A stretch of DNA of 35,764 bases from an uncultured Sphingomonadales bacterium (GTDB lineage: Bacteria > Pseudomonadota > Alphaproteobacteria > Sphingomonadales > Sphingomonadaceae). Positions within the stretch are counted from its first letter, which is position 1. The number at the start of each line of letters is the position of its first letter. The notes beneath the pieces are model-generated. The model saw nothing but the letters and a program-made list of their open reading frames with translations, made no database searches and was not told the DNA's origin. A program made the position numbers and the translations under genes. Below, piece by piece: positions 1 to 7,734 of the stretch. The stretch is taken from the NCBI GenBank assembly GCA_903832325.1, contig CAILBC010000034.1:1-35764 (forward strand). Direction: 5' to 3'.

Positions 1-139
1 GGCCAGCTCTGCCGACCCCAGACCCAGAAAGGGATAAACCCAGACCTTGACCATGGCCGTCACCGGCCGCACATATCCCATACCCACCCGGGTCAATTCT
101 CGATGAAAATCCCGGGTCAATTCTCAGCGCAACTCAACA
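1..139. mobile_element. Terminal fragment of an IS21-like insertion sequence
   Basis: Two exact copies of CCCGGGTCAATTCTC lie at 87-101 and 111-125, and the block ends with CAACA near 135-139. Read on the minus strand this gives TGTTGAGTTGCGCTGAG followed by two GAGAATTGACCCGGG copies. IS21-family elements typically begin with TG and carry repeated short subterminal motifs like this. No istA or istB coding sequence is visible in the 86 bases left of the repeats. The family call rests only on the shape of the end. The element stops about 11 bases after the stop codon of the neighbouring isomerase gene, so it marks the left border of the island. Confidence 0.5.
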
Positions 140-150
140 GGAACGATCGT

Positions 151-1074
151 TTAATCGTAGATCGGCCGCAGTTCGTTATCGAGGTAAAAGCGAGTCATCG
201 CCATCGATGCGAGCATGTCAGGCGAGCCGTCGTATTCGATCGACATCCAGCCCTTGAACTCGTGCTGCTTGAGCAGGCGATAGAGGCCTTTCAGGTCAAG
301 CTCGCCCTGGCCAGGCTCCCAGAACCAGCGGGTCCCGTCATCGGTGATCTCAGGGTCCTGTGCATAGCGCACGCTGTCGGGCAGATTTGCAGAGGCCGTA
401 TCTTTGAGATGGAACGTGCTGATACGCTCGTGATAGTCATCATAGAACTTCAGCAGGTCTTCACCCAGGATCGAAATCTGCGCGGTGTCAATGCAATAAT
501 GCACCAATTTTGGATCGGTCAGTTCGATCAGTTCGCGGTGGTTGGGCATGTTGATCGCGCAGAAAAACTCGTTGTGCAGCCCGACCTTCACCCCGTGGTC
601 GGTCGCATAACTCCCGATCTCGTTCATTACTTTGGCGCATTGCTGCACCTCTTCTCTGCTCAGCGGCCCCGTCCCGTAATAGTTTTGAGTCGGGCAGGTG
701 TTCATATAAGTTCCGCCGAACTGCACGATCGTGTCGACCGCCTCGCGCCCGGACCGAACGGCCTCGTCGAAATGATCCAGCGCATGGGACGCGTGCGCGC
801 CATGAAACATGCCGATCACGGTTACGCCGCGATCCTTTGCGAACGCGGTGAAATTCTCGGGCGAACCGAACAAGGGCAGGATGTCAGCCAGATCCCATGG
901 CGCGATTTCGATTCCATCAAAACCAAGCGCAGATTGATATTTCAGAATATTATCCCAATCGGAATAATAGGCACTGTTGGTTTTGTCTTCGTAATAGAAA
1001 TCTCGAAAATTATCGATCTTCTTATACGGGATTGTTTTCCAGTGGGACATGTTGGCATAGCGAATATTCGGCAT
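151..1074 (-). CDS. Sugar phosphate isomerase/epimerase family TIM-barrel protein
   Basis: This 307-residue protein belongs to the xylose-isomerase-like TIM-barrel (AP endonuclease 2) superfamily. Visible family marks are GLHNEFF in mid-sequence, HYCIDTAQI, STFHLKDT, the EPGQGELDL loop and the late strand WMSIEYDG, which supply the usual Glu, Asp, His and Glu metal ligands. Members of this family isomerise, epimerise or dehydrate sugars and keto-sugars, probably in the cytoplasm as no signal peptide is seen. I chose the ATG at 1074 because GGAG sits 8 bases upstream; a longer reading frame to 1122 would overlap the upstream gene. It is the last gene of a minus-strand unit, 19 bases after the related gene at 1094. 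Within this cluster it probably acts on a 3-keto sugar or its product, but the exact substrate cannot be read from the sequence. Confidence 0.85.
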   Translation of the reverse strand: MPNIRYANMSHWKTIPYKKIDNFRDFYYEDKTNSAYYSDWDNILKYQSALGFDGIEIAPWDLADILPLFGSPENFTAFAKDRGVTVIGMFHGAHASHALDHFDEAVRSGREAVDTIVQFGGTYMNTCPTQNYYGTGPLSREEVQQCAKVMNEIGSYATDHGVKVGLHNEFFCAINMPNHRELIELTDPKLVHYCIDTAQISILGEDLLKFYDDYHERISTFHLKDTASANLPDSVRYAQDPEITDDGTRWFWEPGQGELDLKGLYRLLKQHEFKGWMSIEYDGSPDMLASMAMTRFYLDNELRPIYD

Positions 1075-1093
1075 CGCGGCGACTCCGTCCGTC

Positions 1094-2050
1094 TTATTTC
1101 TGCAATTGGTTGAGCATGGCACGGGTTCTCAGCAGTGCACGAAACGGATCTCTCGTCTGGCGCGCGCTGCAGATAACCGGCCCTTGAAAGTTCAACGTGT
1201 CGAGCAGGGCAGTGATTTGCACCAGATCGACTGATCCGGTCCCGGGATCCCGGAAAATCTGCGTCGCATGGTGGCCAGGGAACTCGGGGTTGGGGGTTTT
1301 CCAGACCTCGTGCGTGTCGACAAAATCTGTATCGGTCAGGTGGACACAGCCGATCCGGTCGATCTGCGCCTCGAGAAACGCCGTTGCCGACACGCCGGCG
1401 ACGAACAGGCTCGCGACATCCAGATCAAGCTTCACCGTGTCAGGCAGCGCATCGGCCAGCGGCAGGATGCGTTCGCCACCGAACAGGCTCCAGTATTCGT
1501 TGCGCAGTACGAGGGTGACCCCGAGTTCGCCTGCCTTGGCGGCAAGCCCGCCCAGCAGATCGATCGTGCGATCGGTGAATGCCTGCTGCATGCTTTCCAG
1601 ATCAGGATGATACTGCGCGATGCGCCCGTAGAATGGCGACGGGCTGATGGCGAAATATTGCGCCCCCATGTCCGCAGCATGCGCCAGCGCTTCGTTGGCA
1701 AAGTGGCCGGTCGCGCCGAAATAGAAATCCAGATTGGCGTTACGCATAAACAAGTTGGGGTCGAAGGTGATGCCGGTAACCCGGTCGATCCCGCTGCCGC
1801 TCAGCACCTTGCGATATTGCGCCGCGCTGCCGTACTTGGTGTTTACGCAATACCGGTTGAACGGCACGCCGCTGCGGCCGCCGAATTGCCAGACCGGCTC
1901 ATAGGGGATCTCGATCGACGAGAAACCGGATGCGGCGATCAGCGGGTAAAGCTCCTCCCAGAAGTACCGACTTTCATACCGGTTCCGGTTGGGCTCCTGA
2001 AAGTGACGATTGATCAGATCGAGGCTTATCGCGATCGCTGCTGTATTCAT
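1094..2050 (-). CDS. Sugar phosphate isomerase/epimerase family protein lacking the last metal-ligand Glu
   Basis: This 318-residue TIM-barrel protein is of the same superfamily as its downstream neighbour. Recognisable segments are LRNEYWSLFGG, KLDLDVASL, GCVHLTDTD and a DPGTGSVDL loop matching the neighbour's EPGQGELDL. In the final strand, where the neighbour has SIEYDG, this protein reads CSARQTRDP, so the expected metal-binding Glu is replaced (Ala near residue 296). It may have changed chemistry or be a partner subunit. I start it at the ATG at 2050 (AGGAG 12 bases upstream) rather than at 2176: the first 42 residues of the longer frame look non-native, and the region from 2184 holds a palindromic operator. 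The gap to the upstream gene is about 185 bases, so this gene and the one at 151 probably form their own transcription unit. Confidence 0.8.
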   Translation of the reverse strand: MNTAAIAISLDLINRHFQEPNRNRYESRYFWEELYPLIAASGFSSIEIPYEPVWQFGGRSGVPFNRYCVNTKYGSAAQYRKVLSGSGIDRVTGITFDPNLFMRNANLDFYFGATGHFANEALAHAADMGAQYFAISPSPFYGRIAQYHPDLESMQQAFTDRTIDLLGGLAAKAGELGVTLVLRNEYWSLFGGERILPLADALPDTVKLDLDVASLFVAGVSATAFLEAQIDRIGCVHLTDTDFVDTHEVWKTPNPEFPGHHATQIFRDPGTGSVDLVQITALLDTLNFQGPVICSARQTRDPFRALLRTRAMLNQLQK

Positions 2051-2183
2051 GGCTGGACTCAGGCTCCTGGGGCGGCCGGGTTTACGCAAAATAGCGGTCA
2101 TGGTTCGTGTCTGGCATGCGCTTGGCGAGGTCGCCGCGACAAACCGGTCAACGGCCACCGTTGCCATATCCGGCACAAATTCA

Positions 2184-2205
2184 AATTAAAACTATGGTAC
2201 CAATA
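2184..2205. promoter_or_regulatory. Operator site 1 (AATTAAAA-N6-TACCAATA)
   Basis: An imperfect palindrome matching the cluster-wide consensus AATTrGAA-N6-TTCyAATT on the minus strand (TATTGGTA-N6-TTTTAATT). It sits about 134 bases upstream of the isomerase start at 2050, in the only sizeable gap inside the leftmost gene group. It is one of the more degenerate copies. Confidence 0.4.
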
Positions 2206-2235
2206 TTACCGGCACGCCGTCAAGTGCGCGAAACC

Positions 2236-3012
2236 TCAAAGCCGGCAAAGACCGGAGAAATGCCGCAATGCCTCGGCCGTCGGCGCACACGTCGGGCTGC
2301 ATTCGACACCGATCGCTCCGACATAACCGACCTGGCGCAGCAAAGTGAGCATGGCCGCCCAGTCGACCGTGCCCGAACCCGGTTCACCACGCCCCGGCAG
2401 ATCGGCCACTTGCACGTGTTCGATCAGCGGTGCGTATTGCGCCAGCATTTGTTGCACATCCTCGCCCTCGGCGATCGAATGGTAGATATCGTAGAGCAGC
2501 CGCACGCGCGGCGATCCGACATGGCGGATCACGTCCACCGCATCGACCGTCTGGCTGAACAGTACGCCGGGATGATCGACGCGGGTGTTGACCGCCTCCA
2601 GAATGATCGTCAGGCCGTGGTCTTCGGCGATCGACACCACGCCGGCCACCGCATCGGCGACGATCCGCAATTGCACCGCGCGTTTCATGTAAGGGGCGCC
2701 CGGGCCCGAACCGACCACCAGCCTGCGGCAGCCCAGTGCCACGGCATCTTGCGCGGCCTTGGTGAACAAATCGCGGAACCCGGCATGGGTTTCAGGATCG
2801 ATCAGGCGCGTGCGCGGGTCGACCACCATGGTCAGCATTTCGGCGCCATTATCAGCCAGCGCCCGGGCCAGCGACGGCACATCGCGGCCAGCGGTGGTGA
2901 ACATTTCGACTTTGGTGAAACCGGCCTGCGCCGCAGTGGCGATGCGGTCTTCCAGCCGGTCGCCGGCTTCGTGGAACATGTATTCAAGGTTGACTGAAAT
3001 ATCGAACGCCAT
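2236..3012 (-). CDS. Hydroxypyruvate isomerase-like (Hyi family) TIM-barrel protein
   Basis: This 258-residue cytosolic protein has the length and signature of the hydroxypyruvate isomerase branch of the sugar isomerase superfamily. Signs are an N-terminal LEYMF strand, IILEAVNTRVDHPG, LLYDIYHS, HVQVADLPGRGEPGSG and the terminal GAIGVECSP strand, which give the expected Glu, Asp, His and Glu ligands. The start at 3012 has AAGGA 7 bases upstream. It follows the MFS gene by 30 bases in a minus-strand operon that begins at 6722. It is clearly paralogous to the gene at 6924; the two share the YDxYHS, HVQVAD and PGRxEPGxGT blocks. Family members act on short keto-acids or keto-sugars; the actual substrate here is unknown. 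Confidence 0.82.
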   Translation of the reverse strand: MAFDISVNLEYMFHEAGDRLEDRIATAAQAGFTKVEMFTTAGRDVPSLARALADNGAEMLTMVVDPRTRLIDPETHAGFRDLFTKAAQDAVALGCRRLVVGSGPGAPYMKRAVQLRIVADAVAGVVSIAEDHGLTIILEAVNTRVDHPGVLFSQTVDAVDVIRHVGSPRVRLLYDIYHSIAEGEDVQQMLAQYAPLIEHVQVADLPGRGEPGSGTVDWAAMLTLLRQVGYVGAIGVECSPTCAPTAEALRHFSGLCRL

Positions 3013-3042
3013 GGCGCGATCCTTTGCGGGCAATTGGCACAA

Positions 3043-4446
3043 TCATTTGTCGAAAATACGGTCGGGCAGGCGCAGCGCGAGGCCGATGCACACAGTCAGC
3101 AGCGCCGCGATCACCCCGGCTGCGGCGATGGCCGGCCACGCCCGGTGCGCGTCGCCCCAGGCGAAATACATGCCGCCGATCAGCGTCACGCCCAGCGCGC
3201 TGCCGAATTGTTGCGCCGTCTTGAGCATGGCACTGGCCGCGCCTGCGTGATCGCGATCGACCCGCGACACCACGATCGGCCCGATGCACCCGCTGGTCAT
3301 GCCCATCCCGGTGCCGCACAGCACCAGCAGCAACCCGACCAGCACCCAGGGCCAGTGCCAGACGGTGATACCGCCAAGGATCAGGCCAACCGCAGGCAGC
3401 ATCGTGCACGCGCCGATGACCAGCACCCGTCGCCCCAGCCGAGGCAACAGGCTGCGGCTGACAAAGCCGATGCCGAACATCGCGCCAAAGCCATAGGGCA
3501 TATGCAACAAACCGGTGAACAGCGGTGACGCCCCCCGTTCGGCCTGCATCGAAAAGGCAAATACCAGCAGAAATCCGGCGCCCGAGGCGGCAAACGCGAT
3601 CGAAATCAGCAGCCCTTTGCGAAACGTCGCGATCGCGAACAGTTCGGGGTCGAACAGCGCAGGGCGCAGATCTCGCACGCGGCCTGTGACATGGCGCATT
3701 CCGGCCCAGACCAGCGGCACGACCGCCAGCAGGCACAGCGCCGCCCCCGGGCGGATACCCCCCTCGCCTGCGCCGATCAGTGGCCAGAACAACGCCGCCA
3801 TCGCCGTGCCGAACAGGGCAATCCCCACCAGATCAAACCCCGCCGGACGCCCCGAGCGGGTCTTTGGCAGAAACAGCAGGCCGGCGATTACCGCCAGCGT
3901 GCCCACCGGCAGATTGATCAGGAAAATGATCCGCCAGCCCAGATGAAACAGGTTCGCAGAAATCAGCAAACCGCCCAAAATCGGCCCGGCAATCGCTGCC
4001 AGCCCCCCGATCACGCCAAACATCGCCATCCGCGCGATACGCTCGACCGGTTCGAAAATCACTTGCACCAGCGCCATCGCCTGCGGCGCCATGATCGCGC
4101 CGGTCGCCCCTTGCAGCATCCGCGCCGCCACCAGTTGCCCGGCGGTCGCCGACAACCCGCAAGCGGCCGACGCCAGTGTGAAACCGATGATGCCGCCCAC
4201 GAACATGCGGCGATAGCCATAGCTGTCGCCCAGCCGCCCGCCGGCCATCAACAGCACCGCAAAGGCCAGCGAATAGCCGGCTACGATCCATTGCGAGCCG
4301 CGCGCATCTGTGCCGAGGCTGGCCTTGATCGCGGGCAGCGCGGTGTTGACGATCGTCATGTCGACGATTTCCAGCACCAGCGCGATGATGACCGTCAGCA
4401 ACGCCAGCGTCTTGCGACGCGGGGTGAGGTGGCGCGGATCGTTCAC
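3043..4446 (-). CDS. MFS transporter, DHA2 (EmrB/QacA) type
   Basis: This 467-residue inner-membrane protein shows the hallmarks of the DHA2 drug:H+ antiporter group: LEIVDMTIVNTALPAI in the first helix, GRLGDSYGYRR (motif A) after helix 2, RMLQGATGAIMAPQAMAL in helix 4, and GWRIIFLINLPVG after the fifth helix. About 14 hydrophobic segments are expected. It starts with GTG at 4446, one base after the stop of the GMC dehydrogenase, so the two are translationally linked. It may export an aglycone or toxic phenolic product, or import the glycoside; the family alone does not tell the direction or substrate. Confidence 0.85.
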   Translation of the reverse strand: MNDPRHLTPRRKTLALLTVIIALVLEIVDMTIVNTALPAIKASLGTDARGSQWIVAGYSLAFAVLLMAGGRLGDSYGYRRMFVGGIIGFTLASAACGLSATAGQLVAARMLQGATGAIMAPQAMALVQVIFEPVERIARMAMFGVIGGLAAIAGPILGGLLISANLFHLGWRIIFLINLPVGTLAVIAGLLFLPKTRSGRPAGFDLVGIALFGTAMAALFWPLIGAGEGGIRPGAALCLLAVVPLVWAGMRHVTGRVRDLRPALFDPELFAIATFRKGLLISIAFAASGAGFLLVFAFSMQAERGASPLFTGLLHMPYGFGAMFGIGFVSRSLLPRLGRRVLVIGACTMLPAVGLILGGITVWHWPWVLVGLLLVLCGTGMGMTSGCIGPIVVSRVDRDHAGAASAMLKTAQQFGSALGVTLIGGMYFAWGDAHRAWPAIAAAGVIAALLTVCIGLALRLPDRIFDK

Positions 4447-4447
4447 C

Positions 4448-6136
4448 TCAGATCAGCCCTTCGCGCAGCATCCCGACTGCGGCATGGGCCGCACGCGCAG
4501 TCAGTGCCATATAAGTAAGCGAGGGGTTCTGGCACGCACTCGAAGACATTTGCGCGCCGTCGGTCACGAACAAGTTGGCGACATCGTGCGCCTGGCTCCA
4601 CTTGTTCAGCACGCTGGTGGCCGGATCATGCCCCATCCGCGCGCCACCCATTTCGTGGATCGCGGTACCGCCCGCACCCGGCTCGGTCGAACCGAACAGA
4701 AAGCGCCCGCCTGCCGCTTCGAGCATTTCCTTGGCGGTCTCATGCGCCTCGACCATGCCAGCGTGTTCTTCGGCGCCAAACGCGAAATCGACTTTGAGCA
4801 GCGGCAGGCCATTGGCATCGGTGCGCGTGCGATCAAGTGTAAGCCGGTTGGTCGCGCGCGGCATACATTCGACGAACCCGACCAGCACCATCCGCCAAGC
4901 ACCGGCTTCGCGCAGGTCATGCTTGAAATCGGTACCGAACCCGGCCTCTCGTTTGCCGCGCGTCCAGCCCGATTGCAGCGCGCCGCCCTGGTAGGAAAAG
5001 CCGCGCGTGTGGCCGCGCCCGTCGAGCCGATCCATATTGCGAAAGCGCGGAATGACGATGCCGGTCGGACGGTTGCCGAATGTCGTGTGGGCTTCGAACC
5101 CCGGCACTTCGGCCAGCCCCGACAACGTGTTGGCATGGTCCATGATATGCGTGCCAAGCACGCCCGAGCTGTTGCCCAGCCCGTGGGGCATCGCCGCATT
5201 TGCCGAATTGAGCAGGACGTGCACCGAATTGAACGCGCCCGCGTTAAGGAACACCAGCCGCGCAGTGGCCATGCCGCGCGCTTTGGTCTTGGTATCGATA
5301 AAACGGACCCCGGTCACACGGCGGGTCGCCGGGTCGTAATCGATCGCTTCGACAACTTTGTCGGTCATCACCGTCAGCCGCCCGGTCTTGGTCGCAGCCG
5401 GCAAAGTCGAAGACTGGGTCGAGAAATAGGCCCCATACGAGCAGCCGCGCGCGCAGATCGAACGGTACTGGCAGTTGGCGCGGCCCTCGTCGGGCTTTGC
5501 CTCGGTCATGTTGGCGGTGCGCCCGATCGTCAGCACGCGTTCGGGCCATTTGGCGCGGATGCGTTCGCGCATCGCGAGTTCCACCACATTCAGCGCCATC
5601 GCCGGCTGAAATTTCCCATCGGGCAATTGCGCCAGGCCTTCGTGTGCGCCCGATACGCCGACGAAGCTTTCCACTTTGTCGTACCACGGGGCCAGATCGG
5701 CATAACGGATCGGCCAGTCGGTGCCGCGCCCGTCGCGCGCATTGGCGCCGAAATCATAGTCGGACCAACGATAGCACTGGCGCCCCCAGGTCAGCGAGCG
5801 GCCGCCCAGCTGATACGACCGGAACCACGTGAATCGGGTGTCGTCGGCGGTCACATACGGATTTTCACGGTCGTTGACGAAGTGATCCTGGGTAAATTCG
5901 GTGAAATGGCGGTTGAGCCGCTGAACGGCGTAATCGCTGGTATAGAGCGTCTGGTCGCCCTCGCCCCGAAACGGCAGGTCCCATGGCGCCTTGGTTTCGC
6001 GCGGATAATCGCCGTGCTGGATGTCGCGGCCGCGCTCGATCATCAGCACCTTGAGCCCGGCCTCGGTCAGTTCCTTGGCTGCCCAGCCGCCAGTAATGCC
6101 CGAGCCAACAACGATCGCATCGAATTCATGTGCCAT
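4448..6136 (-). CDS. GMC-family FAD dehydrogenase, glucoside-3-dehydrogenase/gluconate-2-dehydrogenase large-subunit type
   Basis: This is a 562-residue flavoprotein. The FAD-binding GSGITGG lies at residues 11-17. The C-terminal active-site region has HEMGGARMG (His near 494) and SACQNPSLTYMAL (Asn near 537). A cysteine cluster CQYRSICARGC (Cys near 222, 228 and 232) matches the position where FAD-dependent glucose dehydrogenases hold a 3Fe-4S cluster. There is no signal peptide; its upstream partner at 6141 carries a Tat signal, so the pair is probably exported together. I start at the ATG at 6136 (GGATAAGACC upstream), 4 bases after the partner's stop, rather than at a TTG at 6148. Related enzymes oxidise C3 of glucosides to 3-keto glycosides, passing electrons to a cytochrome c that I do not see here. 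Confidence 0.85.
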   Translation of the reverse strand: MAHEFDAIVVGSGITGGWAAKELTEAGLKVLMIERGRDIQHGDYPRETKAPWDLPFRGEGDQTLYTSDYAVQRLNRHFTEFTQDHFVNDRENPYVTADDTRFTWFRSYQLGGRSLTWGRQCYRWSDYDFGANARDGRGTDWPIRYADLAPWYDKVESFVGVSGAHEGLAQLPDGKFQPAMALNVVELAMRERIRAKWPERVLTIGRTANMTEAKPDEGRANCQYRSICARGCSYGAYFSTQSSTLPAATKTGRLTVMTDKVVEAIDYDPATRRVTGVRFIDTKTKARGMATARLVFLNAGAFNSVHVLLNSANAAMPHGLGNSSGVLGTHIMDHANTLSGLAEVPGFEAHTTFGNRPTGIVIPRFRNMDRLDGRGHTRGFSYQGGALQSGWTRGKREAGFGTDFKHDLREAGAWRMVLVGFVECMPRATNRLTLDRTRTDANGLPLLKVDFAFGAEEHAGMVEAHETAKEMLEAAGGRFLFGSTEPGAGGTAIHEMGGARMGHDPATSVLNKWSQAHDVANLFVTDGAQMSSSACQNPSLTYMALTARAAHAAVGMLREGLI

Positions 6137-6140
6137 GGTC

Positions 6141-6722
6141 TTATCCAAAATCCACTGCGGTCCAGTCGCTCGACCAGGCCCGGTCGCCAGGATGCAGCGG
6201 CAAGTCGGGATCGAACCGGCCGGGTACCAGTTCGTATTGCAATTCGCGCGAAGCCCCGGCCTCGCTGGTGTAGTATCCGGTCAGGATCAGTCCCTTGATC
6301 CGCCGCCAGGGCGACGGCGTTGCCGGCGGCGGCCCGGCGGGAAACGCGGCACGATCGATCGCGCCAAGCCGGTCGACCTGTTGCGCAGCGCCGATAGTGG
6401 CGAAATTGGCGCCCAGCACGTGCTCCAGCCAGACAAGATGGTCGGCCTGCCCATCGCCCAGCAGCCCGTGATCGAGCGCCAGCACCACGAATTCGGAAAC
6501 ACCCACGTCACCAGCACCCGGCGTGTCGGTCCGCGGGATGACCAGCTTGCACACCTGCCGCAGCAGCGCCATTTGGTGGCCTGAAACACCTGTCGGGTTC
6601 GCAACCAGGGCATGCGCCGGCACGCCAAGCACCAGCGTCAGCAGCGCCGCGCCGCGCAGTACATCGCGCCGCGCCAGATGGTCGCGCAGCTCTGTCGGGT
6701 CGCTTGGCGCTTTGGCGATCAT
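6141..6722 (-). CDS. Gluconate 2-dehydrogenase subunit 3 family protein (Tat-exported small subunit)
   Basis: This is a 193-residue partner of the GMC dehydrogenase at 4448. Near the N-terminus is a twin-arginine signal, LARRDVLRG (residues 16-24), followed by a hydrophobic stretch and a likely cleavage after AHA at 36-38. The rest matches the subunit-3 style (LCKLVIPRTDTPGA-like segment VCKLVIPRTDTPGAGDV, then a helical body ending in RDPDLPLHPGD-like text). In this family the small subunit escorts the signal-less FAD subunit through the Tat system. The ATG at 6722 has GGGAG 5 bases upstream; longer frames reach 6779 but lack a ribosome site. It is the first gene of the minus-strand operon. 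Confidence 0.82.
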   Translation of the reverse strand: MIAKAPSDPTELRDHLARRDVLRGAALLTLVLGVPAHALVANPTGVSGHQMALLRQVCKLVIPRTDTPGAGDVGVSEFVVLALDHGLLGDGQADHLVWLEHVLGANFATIGAAQQVDRLGAIDRAAFPAGPPPATPSPWRRIKGLILTGYYTSEAGASRELQYELVPGRFDPDLPLHPGDRAWSSDWTAVDFG

Positions 6723-6780
6723 CGCTCTCCCAGCCCTTTTTGCTTGGTTTTCAGACCTGTCACGCATCGGCGAGTCCATA

Positions 6781-6802
6781 AATTAGAATGATTATTTCTA
6801 TA
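6781..6802. promoter_or_regulatory. Operator site 2 (AATTAGAA-N6-TTTCTATA)
   Basis: A palindromic site about 59 bases upstream of the dehydrogenase operon start at 6722. The right arm fits best with one extra spacer base (TTCTATAT after N7). On the minus strand a -35-like TTGACA at 6821-6816 is followed after 17 bases by GAAATA at 6798-6793, so the putative -10 element lies inside the palindrome. Confidence 0.5.
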
Positions 6803-6879
6803 TGATTTTGTCCGCTGTCAAGCACCAAGATGCGCACGCAGCGCACGAATGGGTATTGCCATCGCTGCGGACTTCCGAT

Positions 6880-6901
6880 AACACGAATATTCATTCTAAT
6901 A
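6880..6901. promoter_or_regulatory. Operator site 3 (AACACGAA-N6-TTCTAATA)
   Basis: Second palindrome in the divergent region 6723-6923, only 23 bases upstream of the Hyi-like gene at 6924. It keeps the central GAA-N6-TTCTAAT core exactly. Its position just before the ribosome site suits repression of the plus-strand operon. Confidence 0.55.
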
Positions 6902-6923
6902 AATGTCCGTGGAGAGACCTGAC

Positions 6924-7688
6924 ATGCTGCTGTCCCCCTGCATCGAATGGCATTTTGCCGAACATGGCGATCTGGCCGCGCGCATCCGCGCGGCGCATGC
7001 AGCCGGATTCGCCACTGCCGAGTTTCACTTGTGGCGCGACAAGGACCTGCCGGCAATCGCCGCAGCGCTTGACGAAACCGGCGTACGCCTGACCGGCATT
7101 TGCGCCGATCCGCGCCGTGCTCTGGTCGATCCGGCGCAGCACGATGAACTGTTCGAAGCAGTGCACGACACGATCGTGGCGGCCCGGACGATCGGATCGC
7201 CGCCGATCATCGTCGCATCGGGTTTTATCCGCGAAGGGGTGGGCGCAGAGGACCACTTTACCGACGCTGTGTCCGCGTTGCGCCGCCTTGCAGCGCACGC
7301 CGAAGCCGAAGGCGCGCAGTTGTTGCTCGAACCGCTCAACGATCGTATCGACCACCCCGGTATGTATCTGGTCAGCACCACGCTTGGCCTCGATCTGGTC
7401 GCGGCGGTCAACAGTCCCGCGCTCGGTCTGCTTTACGATGTCTATCACTCGACGGTGATGGGCGAAGACATGGAACACGTGCTGCAAGGTCGCGCGCATC
7501 TGGTGCACCACGTGCAAGTTGCAGATTTCCCGGGCCGCAACGAACCCGGCACCGGGACGATCGACTGGCCAGCGAAAATCTCGTTGCTGCGCGCGCTCGG
7601 CTATCAGGGCGCGATCGGGCTGGAATACCGCCCGACCATGCCGATCGACCAATCCCTCGCGCACACGCGAACGGCATTGGGGCTGTAA
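6924..7688 (+). CDS. Hydroxypyruvate isomerase-like (Hyi family) TIM-barrel protein
   Basis: This 254-residue protein is a paralogue of the one at 2236. Shared blocks are LLLEPLNDRIDHPGM (Glu ligand), LLYDVYHS (Asp, His), HVQVADFPGRNEPGTGT and GAIGLEYRP (final Glu). The start at 6924 is supported by GGAGAG 7 bases upstream; the reading frame opens at 6903 but that ATG has no ribosome site. It leads a plus-strand operon with a GPH symporter and a ThuA-like protein. The context points to conversion of a keto-sugar derived from glycoside oxidation; the substrate is not proven. Confidence 0.83.
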   Translation: MLLSPCIEWHFAEHGDLAARIRAAHAAGFATAEFHLWRDKDLPAIAAALDETGVRLTGICADPRRALVDPAQHDELFEAVHDTIVAARTIGSPPIIVASGFIREGVGAEDHFTDAVSALRRLAAHAEAEGAQLLLEPLNDRIDHPGMYLVSTTLGLDLVAAVNSPALGLLYDVYHSTVMGEDMEHVLQGRAHLVHHVQVADFPGRNEPGTGTIDWPAKISLLRALGYQGAIGLEYRPTMPIDQSLAHTRTALGL

Positions 7689-7734
7689 CCGCGCCATCGC
7701 GAAAACGCGCAGAGGCAAGCTGGGAGAGATAATC

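Noticed and set aside
1075..1122. Upstream start for the leftmost isomerase (MPCSTNCRN...)
   Set aside because: It overlaps the preceding gene and lacks a ribosome site, whereas the ATG at 1074 has GGAG at good spacing.
4310..6298. 662-codon plus-strand frame opposite the GMC dehydrogenase
   Set aside because: The minus strand codes a recognisable FAD enzyme over the same bases; the plus-strand product is Arg/His-rich with no motif.
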